The notes under the pieces were generated by a model. The model did not search any database, had not been told where the DNA came from, and saw nothing but the letters and a program-made list of their open reading frames with translations. Shown here piece after piece: positions 1-6,143 of a stretch of DNA of 11,632 bases (position 1 is its first letter; each line of letters opens with the position of its first letter). The stretch comes from an uncultured Thalassolituus sp. (GTDB taxonomy: Bacteria > Pseudomonadota > Gammaproteobacteria > Pseudomonadales > Oceanobacteraceae): contig CAJXIT010000076.1 in NCBI GenBank assembly GCA_913054055.1, forward strand, positions 1 through 11,632, given 5' to 3'. A program made the translations under genes and the position numbers.

Positions 1-11
1 AAGTAGTATTG

Positions 12-29
12 AGTAAACTTTCGTTTACT
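12..29. repeat. Perfect inverted repeat (7-bp arms)
   Basis: The arms AGTAAAC (12-18) and GTTTACT (23-29) are perfect reverse complements around the loop TTTC. The repeat lies about 30 bp ahead of the -35 element of the next gene. It could be an operator, or the weak end hairpin of a gene left of the window. Only a short T run follows and the stem has few G-C pairs, so a strong terminator is unlikely. Confidence 0.35.
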
Positions 30-58
30 TTGGCAGCAGGCACATGTGGCCAAGCGAG

Positions 59-86
59 TTGATTTTTTAAAGGTTAGGCATACAAT
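59..86 (+). promoter_or_regulatory. Sigma70-like promoter of the 78-residue protein gene
   Basis: A -35 element TTGATT (59-64) and a -10 element TACAAT (81-86) are separated by 16 bp. Each hexamer is close to consensus. Transcription would begin near 93, giving a leader of about 42 nt. The assignment is by sequence match only. Confidence 0.55.
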
Positions 87-134
87 CCTGCGTGTTAATG
101 GATTTAACTCTGATAGTTGTATGTAGAGAAGTCG

Positions 135-371
135 ATGGATAACAATAATAATAAAGATTTAATCGCCAAGCTTGAGCGTGAAATTTGGCTGTTTGAACAG
201 TGGCTTACCGCCATTGATGAGCAAGACAGTGACACGCAAAAGCGCATAAAAGTGGCTTATCAAGAGTGCATAGTGTCTAGAAAGGCTAAGTTGGATGAAC
301 TAGAGTCCCAAATCTTTTCAGAACAAGTGCAAAATGCCGCAGAATCATCAAATCAGGCACTAAAGGCCTAA
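135..371 (+). CDS. Small charged helical protein, unknown function
   Basis: I do not recognise this 78-residue protein. It opens with a run of four Asn, then has a charged helix-forming stretch (about residues 8-62) rich in Glu, Lys, Asp and Gln, with Trp19 and Trp23 on a hydrophobic face. The tail is rich in Ala, Ser and Gln. No signal peptide, membrane segment or metal motif is visible, so it is probably cytosolic and may form a coiled coil or helical hairpin. I chose ATG 135 because AGAGAAG lies just upstream. A TTG at 117 would add six residues but has no ribosome-binding site. A sigma70-like promoter lies at 59-86. The following exported-protein gene is co-oriented but has its own promoter, so a functional link is unproven. 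Confidence 0.7.
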   Translation: MDNNNNKDLIAKLEREIWLFEQWLTAIDEQDSDTQKRIKVAYQECIVSRKAKLDELESQIFSEQVQNAAESSNQALKA

Positions 372-380
372 TGCAGTGGG

Positions 381-408
381 GTGACATTATATGTTGCCCT
401 GATACAAT
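381..408 (+). promoter_or_regulatory. Extended -10 promoter of the TSP3-repeat protein gene
   Basis: GTGACA (381-386) and TACAAT (403-408) are spaced by 16 bp. The -10 is preceded by TG plus one base (400-402), an extended -10 form. Transcription would start near 415, about 27 nt ahead of the coding sequence. This suggests the gene can be expressed separately from the small gene upstream. Confidence 0.5.
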
Positions 409-441
409 TGCGAAAAATAATAACAATAAAGCAGCGTTCCC

Positions 442-1095
442 ATGGGTAAACTTGCCTTTTTACTGATTACATTCGGTGTGTTTGGACTGGTCAGTTCATA
501 CAGCCAAGCCAAAGATCGAGACAGTGATCGCGATGGTATTAATGACCGCTATGAGCGCATGTTAAATACCGACCCCAATGATCCCAAAAGTAAGCCTGCT
601 GATTTAGACGGCGACCACATTCCAGATGCGTATGACTTGGATATGGATGGCGATGGTGTGAATAACTGGCAAGATCCATTTCCTCGTAACGCCCAGGAAT
701 CAGCCGATGCGGATGGCGACGGCGTTGGCGACACTCAAGATACGGACAGTGACGGCGATGGGTTCTCTAACGCAGATGAAAAGCTGGCGGGTACCAATCC
801 TTTTAATCCAAGAAGTTTTCCTGACACTGAAGGGCCAGTATTAGAATTGACCGAATTACCAGAAGCCAGCGACAGTCGTATTATGGATATTCGAGGTATG
901 GCCCTGGACTTGGGTATGGGTATGAAAAAAATTCAGGTGGTAAATGAGGACGGAGATATCTTTCCGGGTCACTTTGAGTACACCACACACTTCCGAGTGA
1001 AAGTAAGATTAAACCGCGGAGAAAATCAATTGCAAGTGGCCGCATTTGATAAGGCCAATAATGTCAGTCGACAGTTTGTAAACATCGCTTACTAG
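442..1095 (+). CDS. Exported calcium-binding thrombospondin type 3 repeat protein
   Basis: A 217-residue protein. Residues 1-23 form a signal peptide (MGK, a hydrophobic core, likely cleavage after SQA), so it is exported to the periplasm or beyond. Residues 25-113 hold about five Asp-rich repeats of the DxDxDG(V/I/F)xD type: D25-D35, D54-D62, D65-D71, D89-D97 and D102-D113. The last runs into a GTNPFNP segment typical of thrombospondin type 3 repeats, a family that folds around calcium ions. Residues about 130-217 look like a beta-sandwich domain of bacterial Ig-like kind, ending in a strand pattern with QVAAFDKANN. There is no OmpA domain, lipobox or C-terminal sorting signal. No clear Shine-Dalgarno precedes ATG 442. 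The ligand or partner is unknown; adhesion or envelope scaffolding is only a guess. A strong hairpin follows the stop. Confidence 0.8.
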   Translation: MGKLAFLLITFGVFGLVSSYSQAKDRDSDRDGINDRYERMLNTDPNDPKSKPADLDGDHIPDAYDLDMDGDGVNNWQDPFPRNAQESADADGDGVGDTQDTDSDGDGFSNADEKLAGTNPFNPRSFPDTEGPVLELTELPEASDSRIMDIRGMALDLGMGMKKIQVVNEDGDIFPGHFEYTTHFRVKVRLNRGENQLQVAAFDKANNVSRQFVNIAY

Positions 1096-1101
1096 GCTTT
1101 A

Positions 1102-1130
1102 AAAAGATAAAGCGTTCCGCTTTATCTTTT
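1102..1130. terminator. Bidirectional intrinsic terminator
   Basis: The arms 1102-1114 and 1118-1130 form a perfect 13-bp stem around the loop TTC. The top (AAGCG/CGCTT) is the G-C-rich core. The stem begins with an A run and ends with a T run, so it reads as a terminator from both strands. It sits between the converging TSP3 gene (stop at 1095) and the second GGDEF-like gene (stop at 1212), where a shared terminator is expected. Confidence 0.85.
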
Positions 1131-1211
1131 CCATTCTTGATGTGTGCTTATTTAAGTCAATCCTCACATAGCACTACCACATCTGGCATCTAAAATAACA
1201 ACTTATTCTTC

Positions 1212-2189
1212 CTAACGGTCAAACGCTAATAACCTAAGCGCTGTTTGCTGTTGTTTCACTACGTGCTCTGATGCCCGCGTTAAAAATTGTTCGGCGCTTT
1301 CATTTGATTCCAATGTGGCAAAACCTGTATTTAATTGAAGGTCGCCCACATTTTGCCATTGAATATTGTGAATGTTTTTATAGATGCGCTCTTTTAAAAC
1401 AATGGCACCTTCAATTGGGCAGTTGGGCAATAGAATATAGAAGGTGCCTTTGCCATTATGAAAAATGTCATCCCCCGCCCGTAATAAATTGTTCAAATTA
1501 CTTTTAAACTCTTTAAGCAGTCGCTCACTGATATTCACCCCATGTATGTCTTGAATTTGTTGGTAGTCTTCGATTGTGATGGCTAATAATGAAAGCGTTC
1601 GATTGGTCACACAGCTTCTGGCGATTTCTTGGTGAAGTTTTTCAACTAAAAAACGATAGTTGTAGGCGCCTGATTGATAGTCTGTCACCGCTAAGTTTAA
1701 TAGGTTTTTACGTTTAACAGTGTTTATATAGGCATAACATAAAGAGGATGTGCCCAGTGCTAAATAAATCAAAATCAATCGAATACTGTCTGCTAACTCA
1801 TAATGCACAATAATTTGTATGGATGTGCACAGCATAAAAGTTGTGTTAAGAATAAATGCCCAACGAATAGGTAAGATAAAATAACTAATAATAGGAAAGG
1901 CAAATGCTAAGTGCATGGTTAGCTCAGTTGCAATGCCCAGTTGATATTGAATGAGTGTCGCGATTGAAGTGAGCGTGAGTATGTTTGCGTATTTACTATA
2001 CGATTGCTCGCGATTTAAAAACAAAAAGATTGCAGAGGGAATATATAGTCCAATTGAGATCATGGTTAAGAACATAATCTGATAATGGCCAAACACGTAG
2101 TGACTGATGCAAAGCACAATACTGGCTGCTGAAATTAATGCATACAGCAAACTCACCGCAGGGTCTTTAGCCATGCTGATTCTAAACAT
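1212..2189 (-). CDS. Six-helix membrane protein with degenerate GGDEF domain (GKGTF), RxxD kept
   Basis: A 325-residue inner-membrane protein. Six hydrophobic helices lie at about 12-30, 36-58, 67-84, 90-108, 110-129 and 134-155. A cytosolic domain (about 165-325) follows and has the layout of GGDEF diguanylate cyclases. D170-x-x-SGAYN matches the DxLTGLxN start. Residues 203-214 match the metal-site segment but carry Thr205, Glu207 and Gln213 where Asp, Asp and Asn are usual. The signature itself is G246-K-G-T-F250 instead of GGDEF. RAGD (237-240) lies exactly five residues ahead of it, the spacing of the c-di-GMP inhibitory site. Catalysis is therefore unlikely; binding c-di-GMP is possible. 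The gene overlaps its upstream paralogue by 8 nt (ATGTTTAG), with AGAGGGAG upstream (complement of 2197-2204), so translation is probably coupled. The membrane part is not assigned to a named sensor family. Confidence 0.8.
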   Translation of the reverse strand: MFRISMAKDPAVSLLYALISAASIVLCISHYVFGHYQIMFLTMISIGLYIPSAIFLFLNREQSYSKYANILTLTSIATLIQYQLGIATELTMHLAFAFPIISYFILPIRWAFILNTTFMLCTSIQIIVHYELADSIRLILIYLALGTSSLCYAYINTVKRKNLLNLAVTDYQSGAYNYRFLVEKLHQEIARSCVTNRTLSLLAITIEDYQQIQDIHGVNISERLLKEFKSNLNNLLRAGDDIFHNGKGTFYILLPNCPIEGAIVLKERIYKNIHNIQWQNVGDLQLNTGFATLESNESAEQFLTRASEHVVKQQQTALRLLAFDR

Positions 2190-3096
2190 GAGTTAACTCC
2201 CTCTGGGATAATCTAATTAAAGAGTGAGCGGTATCCCCCACATTCAAGCTAGCAAATCCAAATTGTGTTTCTTTGGCGTTAGAGAAATGCAGTTCATCAA
2301 TGATCTTTTTTGCGATGACTTTGGCTTCTTGTGAGGTTGCATGTGGCAAAATAATTGAAAAGTTTTGTTTGCTAAGTCGATAGTATTGATCAAACAGCCT
2401 AAGGTGTTTACTAATGGCTGTTGCATAGCCTGCCATTTGCTCTTCGGTTTCTTCTTTGCTGTTTTTTTCTGTGTTAATTGGCGTATTAATGTGCATCAGT
2501 AGCAGTCCAGTGCCTTCTCGTTCTGCGCGGGTAATCTCAATACTTAATGCTGGGCTAAGAAACTTTTCTAATTGAGCGCCGGAGGCAATATCGCGACTGA
2601 TTAACGGTTCTAATAATTTATTGGTGCGTGTTTTTACCATGGCCAGAAATAATGAAACCGTTGAAACCACAGCAAAACTGAAAAGAATTTGTGCCTCGTG
2701 CAACGGCGGTGCAACCTGCTTGATCAAGTAGATTGCAATAGGAATGTAAAACAGTGTGAGGTAAATGGCGGCGCGAAGTTTGAATAAAAAGAAAGCGGTG
2801 ATGGGAAAGAAATAAATCCAATATAGATTGTGCGCGTGGCTGTATTCGGCTGCGGCCAAAGGGTATAAGCCAACCAGTACTATCAATAGTCGGTCAAAGT
2901 AGCCGGCGGTTTTTACGATATAGCCAGCGGTTAAGAATATGGCGTTTAAAATCAATAACCCTGCAAGACAGAGTGTACAAGCAGACAGCAATAGAGAAGA
3001 AGACTGAAAGTCCAAATAAGCAATGACTCCTAAACCCATACCAGATATGAGGCAGAATAGGAGCTTAACGCGAATTGTAAGGGTGTAACTGTCCAT
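2182..3096 (-). CDS. Six-helix membrane protein with degenerate GGDEF domain (SKQNF), RxxD kept
   Basis: A 304-residue paralogue of the gene that follows it. Hydrophobic helices lie at about 9-29, 33-60, 68-85, 91-107, 109-127 and 134-153. The cytosolic part (about 160-304) follows the GGDEF-domain layout: RDIASGAQLEKFL (168-180) stands for the DxLTGLxNRRxL start, LLLMHIN (198-204) for the metal-binding strand with His and Asn in place of Asp, and R240-L-S-K-Q-N-F246 for R-x-GGDEF. All catalytic residues are lost. RLFD (233-236) lies five residues ahead of SKQNF, the position of the inhibitory-site RxxD. An acidic insert of Glu and Lys (about 209-220) replaces the usual FKxIND segment. Both paralogues share DxxSGA, which supports tandem duplication. 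AGGAG (complement of 3101-3105) is four bases from the ATG. It is first gene of a two-gene unit. Confidence 0.78.
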   Translation of the reverse strand: MDSYTLTIRVKLLFCLISGMGLGVIAYLDFQSSSLLLSACTLCLAGLLILNAIFLTAGYIVKTAGYFDRLLIVLVGLYPLAAAEYSHAHNLYWIYFFPITAFFLFKLRAAIYLTLFYIPIAIYLIKQVAPPLHEAQILFSFAVVSTVSLFLAMVKTRTNKLLEPLISRDIASGAQLEKFLSPALSIEITRAEREGTGLLLMHINTPINTEKNSKEETEEQMAGYATAISKHLRLFDQYYRLSKQNFSIILPHATSQEAKVIAKKIIDELHFSNAKETQFGFASLNVGDTAHSLIRLSQRELTHV

Positions 3097-3126
3097 GTCG
3101 CTCCTAGTGTTATCAGATAATCATGC

Positions 3127-3156
3127 TTGGGGGATTCTATCTAATAAGGGTATAAT
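3127..3156 (+). promoter_or_regulatory. Sigma70-like promoter of proA
   Basis: A perfect -10 TATAAT (3151-3156) is preceded at 18 bp by TTGGGG (3127-3132), a half-match to the -35 consensus. Transcription would start near 3163, giving a leader of about 98 nt before ATG 3261. On the opposite strand a TAGAAT (complement of 3134-3139) could serve the GGDEF-like pair, but I see no good -35 for it. Confidence 0.5.
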
Positions 3157-3174
3157 TACTACTTTTCCGCAAGT

Positions 3175-3228
3175 TATACCTGAAGGCAAGCGTATTTTCT
3201 CCGCAAAGCCAATATTTCATCAGGTATA
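3175..3228 (+). promoter_or_regulatory. Possible structured leader RNA of proA
   Basis: TATACCTGA (3175-3183) and TCAGGTATA (3220-3228) are a perfect 9-bp inverted repeat. Between them GGC (3185-3187) can pair with GCC (3208-3210), and GCG (3190-3192) with CGC (3202-3204), leaving a 9-nt loop. The pairs are nested and would form one rod in the predicted proA leader. Part of the 3' arm can instead pair downstream (TATCT 3227-3231 with AGATA 3240-3244), next to the ribosome-binding site. It matches no riboswitch class I recognise. The inner helices are short, so chance is possible. Confidence 0.3.
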
Positions 3229-3260
3229 TCTGTGTATATAGATAAGTTTAGGTGCAGATG

Positions 3261-4517
3261 ATGGATGTGAAAGCGTATATGCAGCAAGTGGGGCAACAGG
3301 CCCGTGCTGCAAGTGCAGATATCGCAAAAGCCGATACTGGACAAAAAAACGCGGCGTTATTAGCCATTGCAGCGGCGATTGAAAGCAGTCGTGAAGCGTT
3401 AGCGGTGGCAAACCAAAAAGACATGAAACGTGGCGCCGAAAATGGTTTGGACGCGGCGTTGCTGGATCGTTTAGAACTGACTCCCTCGCGTATCGATGAC
3501 ATGGTGGCCGGGCTTAAACAGGTGGCCAGCTTACCCGATCCTGTTGGCGGCATTACCGATATGGATTATCTGCCCAGTGGCATTCAGCGTGGCAAGATGC
3601 GCGTACCGTTAGGTGTGATCGGCATTATTTATGAGTCTCGCCCAAATGTGACCATTGAAGCAGCCAGTTTATGCCTCAAATCGGGCAACGCGGTGATTTT
3701 ACGCGGTGGCTCAGAAGCCATTGAATCTAATCAAGCCTTGGCGGTATGTATTCGCGAAGCATTAACCCAAGTGGATTTACCCCAGCACGTGGTGCAAGTG
3801 ATTGAAACCACAGATCGTGCTGCGGTAGGCGAATTGATTACCATGGCTGAATACGTGGATGTGATTGTGCCTCGTGGTGGTAAAGGCCTGATCGAGCGCA
3901 TCAGTAATGACGCCAAAGTGGCCGTGATTAAACACCTTGATGGTATTTGTCATGTTTATATCGATGATGATGCGGATATCAGCAAAGCGGTTAATGTTGC
4001 CATTAATGCTAAAACTCACCGCTACGGCACGTGTAATACCATGGAAACCTTATTGGTTGCCGAGTCGGTTGCGCAAAAAGTCTTGCCTCAATTAGCCACC
4101 GCATATGGCGAGCTAGAAGTTGAGTTAAGAGGCTGTGAAAAAACCAAGCAAATTTTACCGGATGTGGTGGATGCCACCGCTGAAGATTGGGACACCGAAT
4201 ATTTGGCACCCATCTTATCCATTAAAATCGTGCAGGGCATGGCTGAAGCCATTGCCCACATTAATAAACACAGCAGCCAGCACACGGATAGCATCATCAC
4301 TGAAAACTATACTAAGGCCAGAGACTTCCTGCGTCAGGTAGACTCCAGCTCAGTCATGGTGAATGCGTCAACGCGCTTTGCTGACGGTTTTGAATATGGC
4401 TTAGGTGCAGAAATTGGCATCAGTACCGATAAGATTCATGCCCGTGGCCCGGTGGGATTAGACGGCCTGACATCGCAGAAATGGGTTGTGTTTGGTGATG
4501 GCCATATCCGTCAGTAA
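3261..4517 (+). CDS. proA: Gamma-glutamyl phosphate reductase
   Basis: This enzyme catalyses the second step of proline synthesis: NADPH-dependent reduction of gamma-glutamyl phosphate to glutamate semialdehyde, in the cytosol. From ATG 3261 it has 418 residues, the usual family length. The aldehyde-dehydrogenase-type fold is recognisable throughout: VPLGVIGIIYESRPNV and ASLCLKSGNAVILRGGSEA in the N-terminal half, VDVIVPRGGKGLIERIS, and the catalytic cysteine in HRYGTCNTMETLL (Cys258). The C-terminal part has SQHTDSIITE, FEYGLGAEIGISTDKIHARGPVGL. The wording is closest to pseudomonad ProA. A GTG at 3252 and an ATG at 3258 are alternative starts. TAGGTG (3249-3254) is best spaced for 3261. It is the first gene of a run with nadD, rsfS and rlmH. 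No proB is nearby, so proline genes are split. Confidence 0.96.
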   Translation: MDVKAYMQQVGQQARAASADIAKADTGQKNAALLAIAAAIESSREALAVANQKDMKRGAENGLDAALLDRLELTPSRIDDMVAGLKQVASLPDPVGGITDMDYLPSGIQRGKMRVPLGVIGIIYESRPNVTIEAASLCLKSGNAVILRGGSEAIESNQALAVCIREALTQVDLPQHVVQVIETTDRAAVGELITMAEYVDVIVPRGGKGLIERISNDAKVAVIKHLDGICHVYIDDDADISKAVNVAINAKTHRYGTCNTMETLLVAESVAQKVLPQLATAYGELEVELRGCEKTKQILPDVVDATAEDWDTEYLAPILSIKIVQGMAEAIAHINKHSSQHTDSIITENYTKARDFLRQVDSSSVMVNASTRFADGFEYGLGAEIGISTDKIHARGPVGLDGLTSQKWVVFGDGHIRQ

Positions 4518-4518
4518 A

Positions 4519-5166
4519 ATGCAGGCCAGCTTCAACGTCATAGAAAAAGTGATATTTGGGGGAACATTTGACCCGGTACACAATGGTCACTTAATCAGTG
4601 CGCAAGAGCTGGCCCGCAAAATGGCTTATCAATCCGTTACTTTAATGCCCTGTGGGCAGGCTTATCATAAAACGGGTTCAAGCACGGCTCAGCATAGATT
4701 GAATATGCTGAATTTAGCGGTCGCGCAAAGCACTGTTTTGGATGTGGATGAGCAAGAAGTACTTCGTGATGGCGCCACTTATACGGTTGATACCTTGCGG
4801 CACCTGAGGCAAGAGTTAGGTGAGCATGCTCATATTACATGGGTAATGGGAACAGATTCTGCCCAATCTATTGTGCATTGGCATCAATGGCGACAAATAT
4901 TCACCTTGGCCAATGTGATTGTTATCGCACGTTCAGGTGAGTCCGAACTAGACTTGTCTCACTGGCCGGCTAAGTTGGTGAATGAAGTTGAAACATTCAA
5001 GCAATCTCCTCATGGTTGTTACTGCCAGTTGGCATTAACCCCCATTAGCCTTTCCTCCAGTGAGGTACGAAAGGCCATCAAAAATCACCAGCCAGTGGAC
5101 AACCATGTGCCACAGGCTGTTATTGAATACATTGAGCAGCATGGGCTCTACCGAGGTTTAGACTGA
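4519..5166 (+). CDS. nadD: Nicotinate-nucleotide adenylyltransferase
   Basis: NadD joins nicotinate mononucleotide and ATP to give nicotinate adenine dinucleotide and pyrophosphate, in NAD synthesis. From ATG 4519 it has 215 residues, normal for the family. The nucleotidyltransferase signature GGTFDPVHNGH is at residues 14-24, with the HxGH motif that holds the ATP phosphates. TYTVDTL lies mid-protein, WVMGTDS follows, and ISLSSSEVRKAI near the C-terminus matches the second ATP-binding motif (SSSxIR). The start is uncertain. ATG 4519 is one base after the proA stop but has no clear Shine-Dalgarno. ATG 4498 would overlap proA by 20 nt and add seven residues. Close packing with proA suggests translational coupling and one transcript. 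Confidence 0.95.
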   Translation: MQASFNVIEKVIFGGTFDPVHNGHLISAQELARKMAYQSVTLMPCGQAYHKTGSSTAQHRLNMLNLAVAQSTVLDVDEQEVLRDGATYTVDTLRHLRQELGEHAHITWVMGTDSAQSIVHWHQWRQIFTLANVIVIARSGESELDLSHWPAKLVNEVETFKQSPHGCYCQLALTPISLSSSEVRKAIKNHQPVDNHVPQAVIEYIEQHGLYRGLD

Positions 5167-5171
5167 ATCCA

Positions 5172-5507
5172 ATGGATGCAGAAGCGTTAAAAGAATTAGT
5201 GATCAATGCACTAGAAGACTTAAAAGCCCAAGACATTGCCATTATTGATGTGACAGATAGAACATCTGTTACCGATTTCATGGTACTGGCTACGGGTACT
5301 TCCAGCCGCCACGCTCAAGCCGTTGCAGACAGTGTAGCAATGAAAACCAAAGAGGCCGGCATTATGCCTTTGGGGTCAGAAGGTCGTGGCAACAGTGATT
5401 GGGTGTTGATTGATTTGGGCGACATTGTTGTTCATGTTATGACCGCACAAGCCCGTGAATATTATGATCTTGAACGCCTATGGGGCGAGCCAACGTCTGA
5501 GCAATAA
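5172..5507 (+). CDS. rsfS: Ribosomal silencing factor RsfS
   Basis: RsfS (formerly YbeB) binds ribosomal protein uL14 on the large subunit and blocks joining with the small subunit, which lowers translation under starvation. The 111-residue protein has the full family pattern: DIAIIDVTDRTSVTDFMVLA, then TGTSSRHAQAVAD, then GNSDWVLIDLGDIVVHVM, and REYYDLERLWG at the end. The gene begins five bases after nadD and 14 bases ahead of rlmH. The nadD-rsfS-rlmH order is conserved widely in gammaproteobacteria. No strong ribosome-binding site precedes the ATG, which fits coupling to nadD. Confidence 0.96.
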   Translation: MDAEALKELVINALEDLKAQDIAIIDVTDRTSVTDFMVLATGTSSRHAQAVADSVAMKTKEAGIMPLGSEGRGNSDWVLIDLGDIVVHVMTAQAREYYDLERLWGEPTSEQ

Positions 5508-5521
5508 GCGTTGAATCAATC

Positions 5522-5989
5522 ATGAAAATTCGAATGATTGCTGTGGGCACAAAAATGCCCGCTTGGGTTGAGCAAGGTTTTAATGAATACGTGAAGCGTT
5601 TGCCCAATGACTGCCGAATTGAGCTGGTGGAATTGCCCATTGGCCCAAGAGGGAAAAACCAGCCAGTAAGCAAGGCCATCGAAAAAGAAGGTCAGGCCAT
5701 GTTGGCGGCCATGAACCCAAAAAACCACTGCGTTGCTTTGGAAGTGTTAGGTAAGCCTTGGAGCACAGAGAAGCTATCTGAGCAGCTATCTGATTGGCGC
5801 ATGCTGGGCCAAGATGTGGATTTACTCATTGGCGGCCCTGATGGACTCAGTCCAGAATGTGTGAAGCTTGCAAAGCAAAAGTGGTCATTGTCTCCTCTCA
5901 CATTACCTCACCCTTTGGTGCGTATTTTGGTGGGCGAGCAGTTGTATCGCGCTTGGACCATTTTGAATAATCACCCGTACCATAAATAG
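5522..5989 (+). CDS. rlmH: 23S rRNA (pseudouridine1915-N3) methyltransferase
   Basis: RlmH is a SPOUT-class enzyme that uses S-adenosylmethionine to methylate pseudouridine 1915 in helix 69 of 23S rRNA, once the 70S ribosome has formed. The protein has 155 residues, the same length as the E. coli enzyme. Recognisable blocks are MIAVGTKMPAWVEQGF at the N-terminus, GPRGKN, the cofactor-binding knot loop DVDLLIGGPDGLSPE, and the C-terminal LTLPHPLVRILVGEQLYRAW with the final NHPYHK. It is the last gene of the proA-nadD-rsfS-rlmH run; a hairpin-rich 193-bp gap follows. Confidence 0.97.
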   Translation: MKIRMIAVGTKMPAWVEQGFNEYVKRLPNDCRIELVELPIGPRGKNQPVSKAIEKEGQAMLAAMNPKNHCVALEVLGKPWSTEKLSEQLSDWRMLGQDVDLLIGGPDGLSPECVKLAKQKWSLSPLTLPHPLVRILVGEQLYRAWTILNNHPYHK

Positions 5990-6012
5990 CGGATATGCCC
6001 TCAAAGGATGTG

Positions 6013-6049
6013 ATTTATCCTGCAAAGCAGGGTAAATATGCAATCCCTG
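6013..6049 (+). promoter_or_regulatory. Hairpin with competing alternative pairing, between rlmH and mrdA
   Basis: An 11-bp stem (one G-T wobble) forms between 6013-6023 and 6027-6037 around the loop AAA. Its 3' arm contains CAGGG (6028-6032), which can instead pair with CCCTG (6045-6049). The two forms exclude each other. No T run follows, so it is not a plain terminator. It may be an attenuator, an RNA-stability element, or chance. No convincing promoter for mrdA could be picked out in this gap. Confidence 0.35.
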
Positions 6050-6105
6050 TTAAAATGGGCTGTATTTCAAGCGGTTACTGGTTATGCTAGAGCCAATAGG
6101 TGTTT

Positions 6106-6143
6106 AAAGATCAATAAGTTACTGGTATTTATTGGTCTTTTTT
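6106..6143 (+). terminator. AT-rich hairpin with T run, possible terminator or attenuator
   Basis: 6106-6117 pairs with 6129-6140 (12 bp with one wobble; a G-T pair can extend it to 6118/6128) around a 9-nt loop. The T run TTTTTT (6138-6143) closes it. Its form is that of an intrinsic terminator, but the stem has only two G-C pairs. It would end the proA-rlmH transcript or attenuate reading into mrdA. It also covers the TTG at 6132, which argues against that codon as the mrdA start. Confidence 0.5.

Noticed and set aside
600..780. DNA tandem repeat (GATGGCGATGG-like units)
   Set aside because: The similarity comes from the Asp-Gly-rich TSP3 protein repeats. The units differ in length and codons and lie within one reading frame, so it is not a separate repeat element.
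1131..1211. Possible small gene or RNA between the terminator and the second GGDEF-like gene
   Set aside because: The 81 bp hold no start codon with a ribosome-binding site and no stable hairpin; it looks like a plain 3' untranslated region.
1212..3096. Active diguanylate cyclases
   Set aside because: Both GGDEF signatures and the metal-site Asp residues are gone, so cyclase activity is not credible from sequence.
3097..3160. Promoter of the GGDEF-like pair on the - strand
   Set aside because: A TAGAAT -10-like hexamer is present, but no -35 element at a usable distance could be found, so it was not called as a feature.
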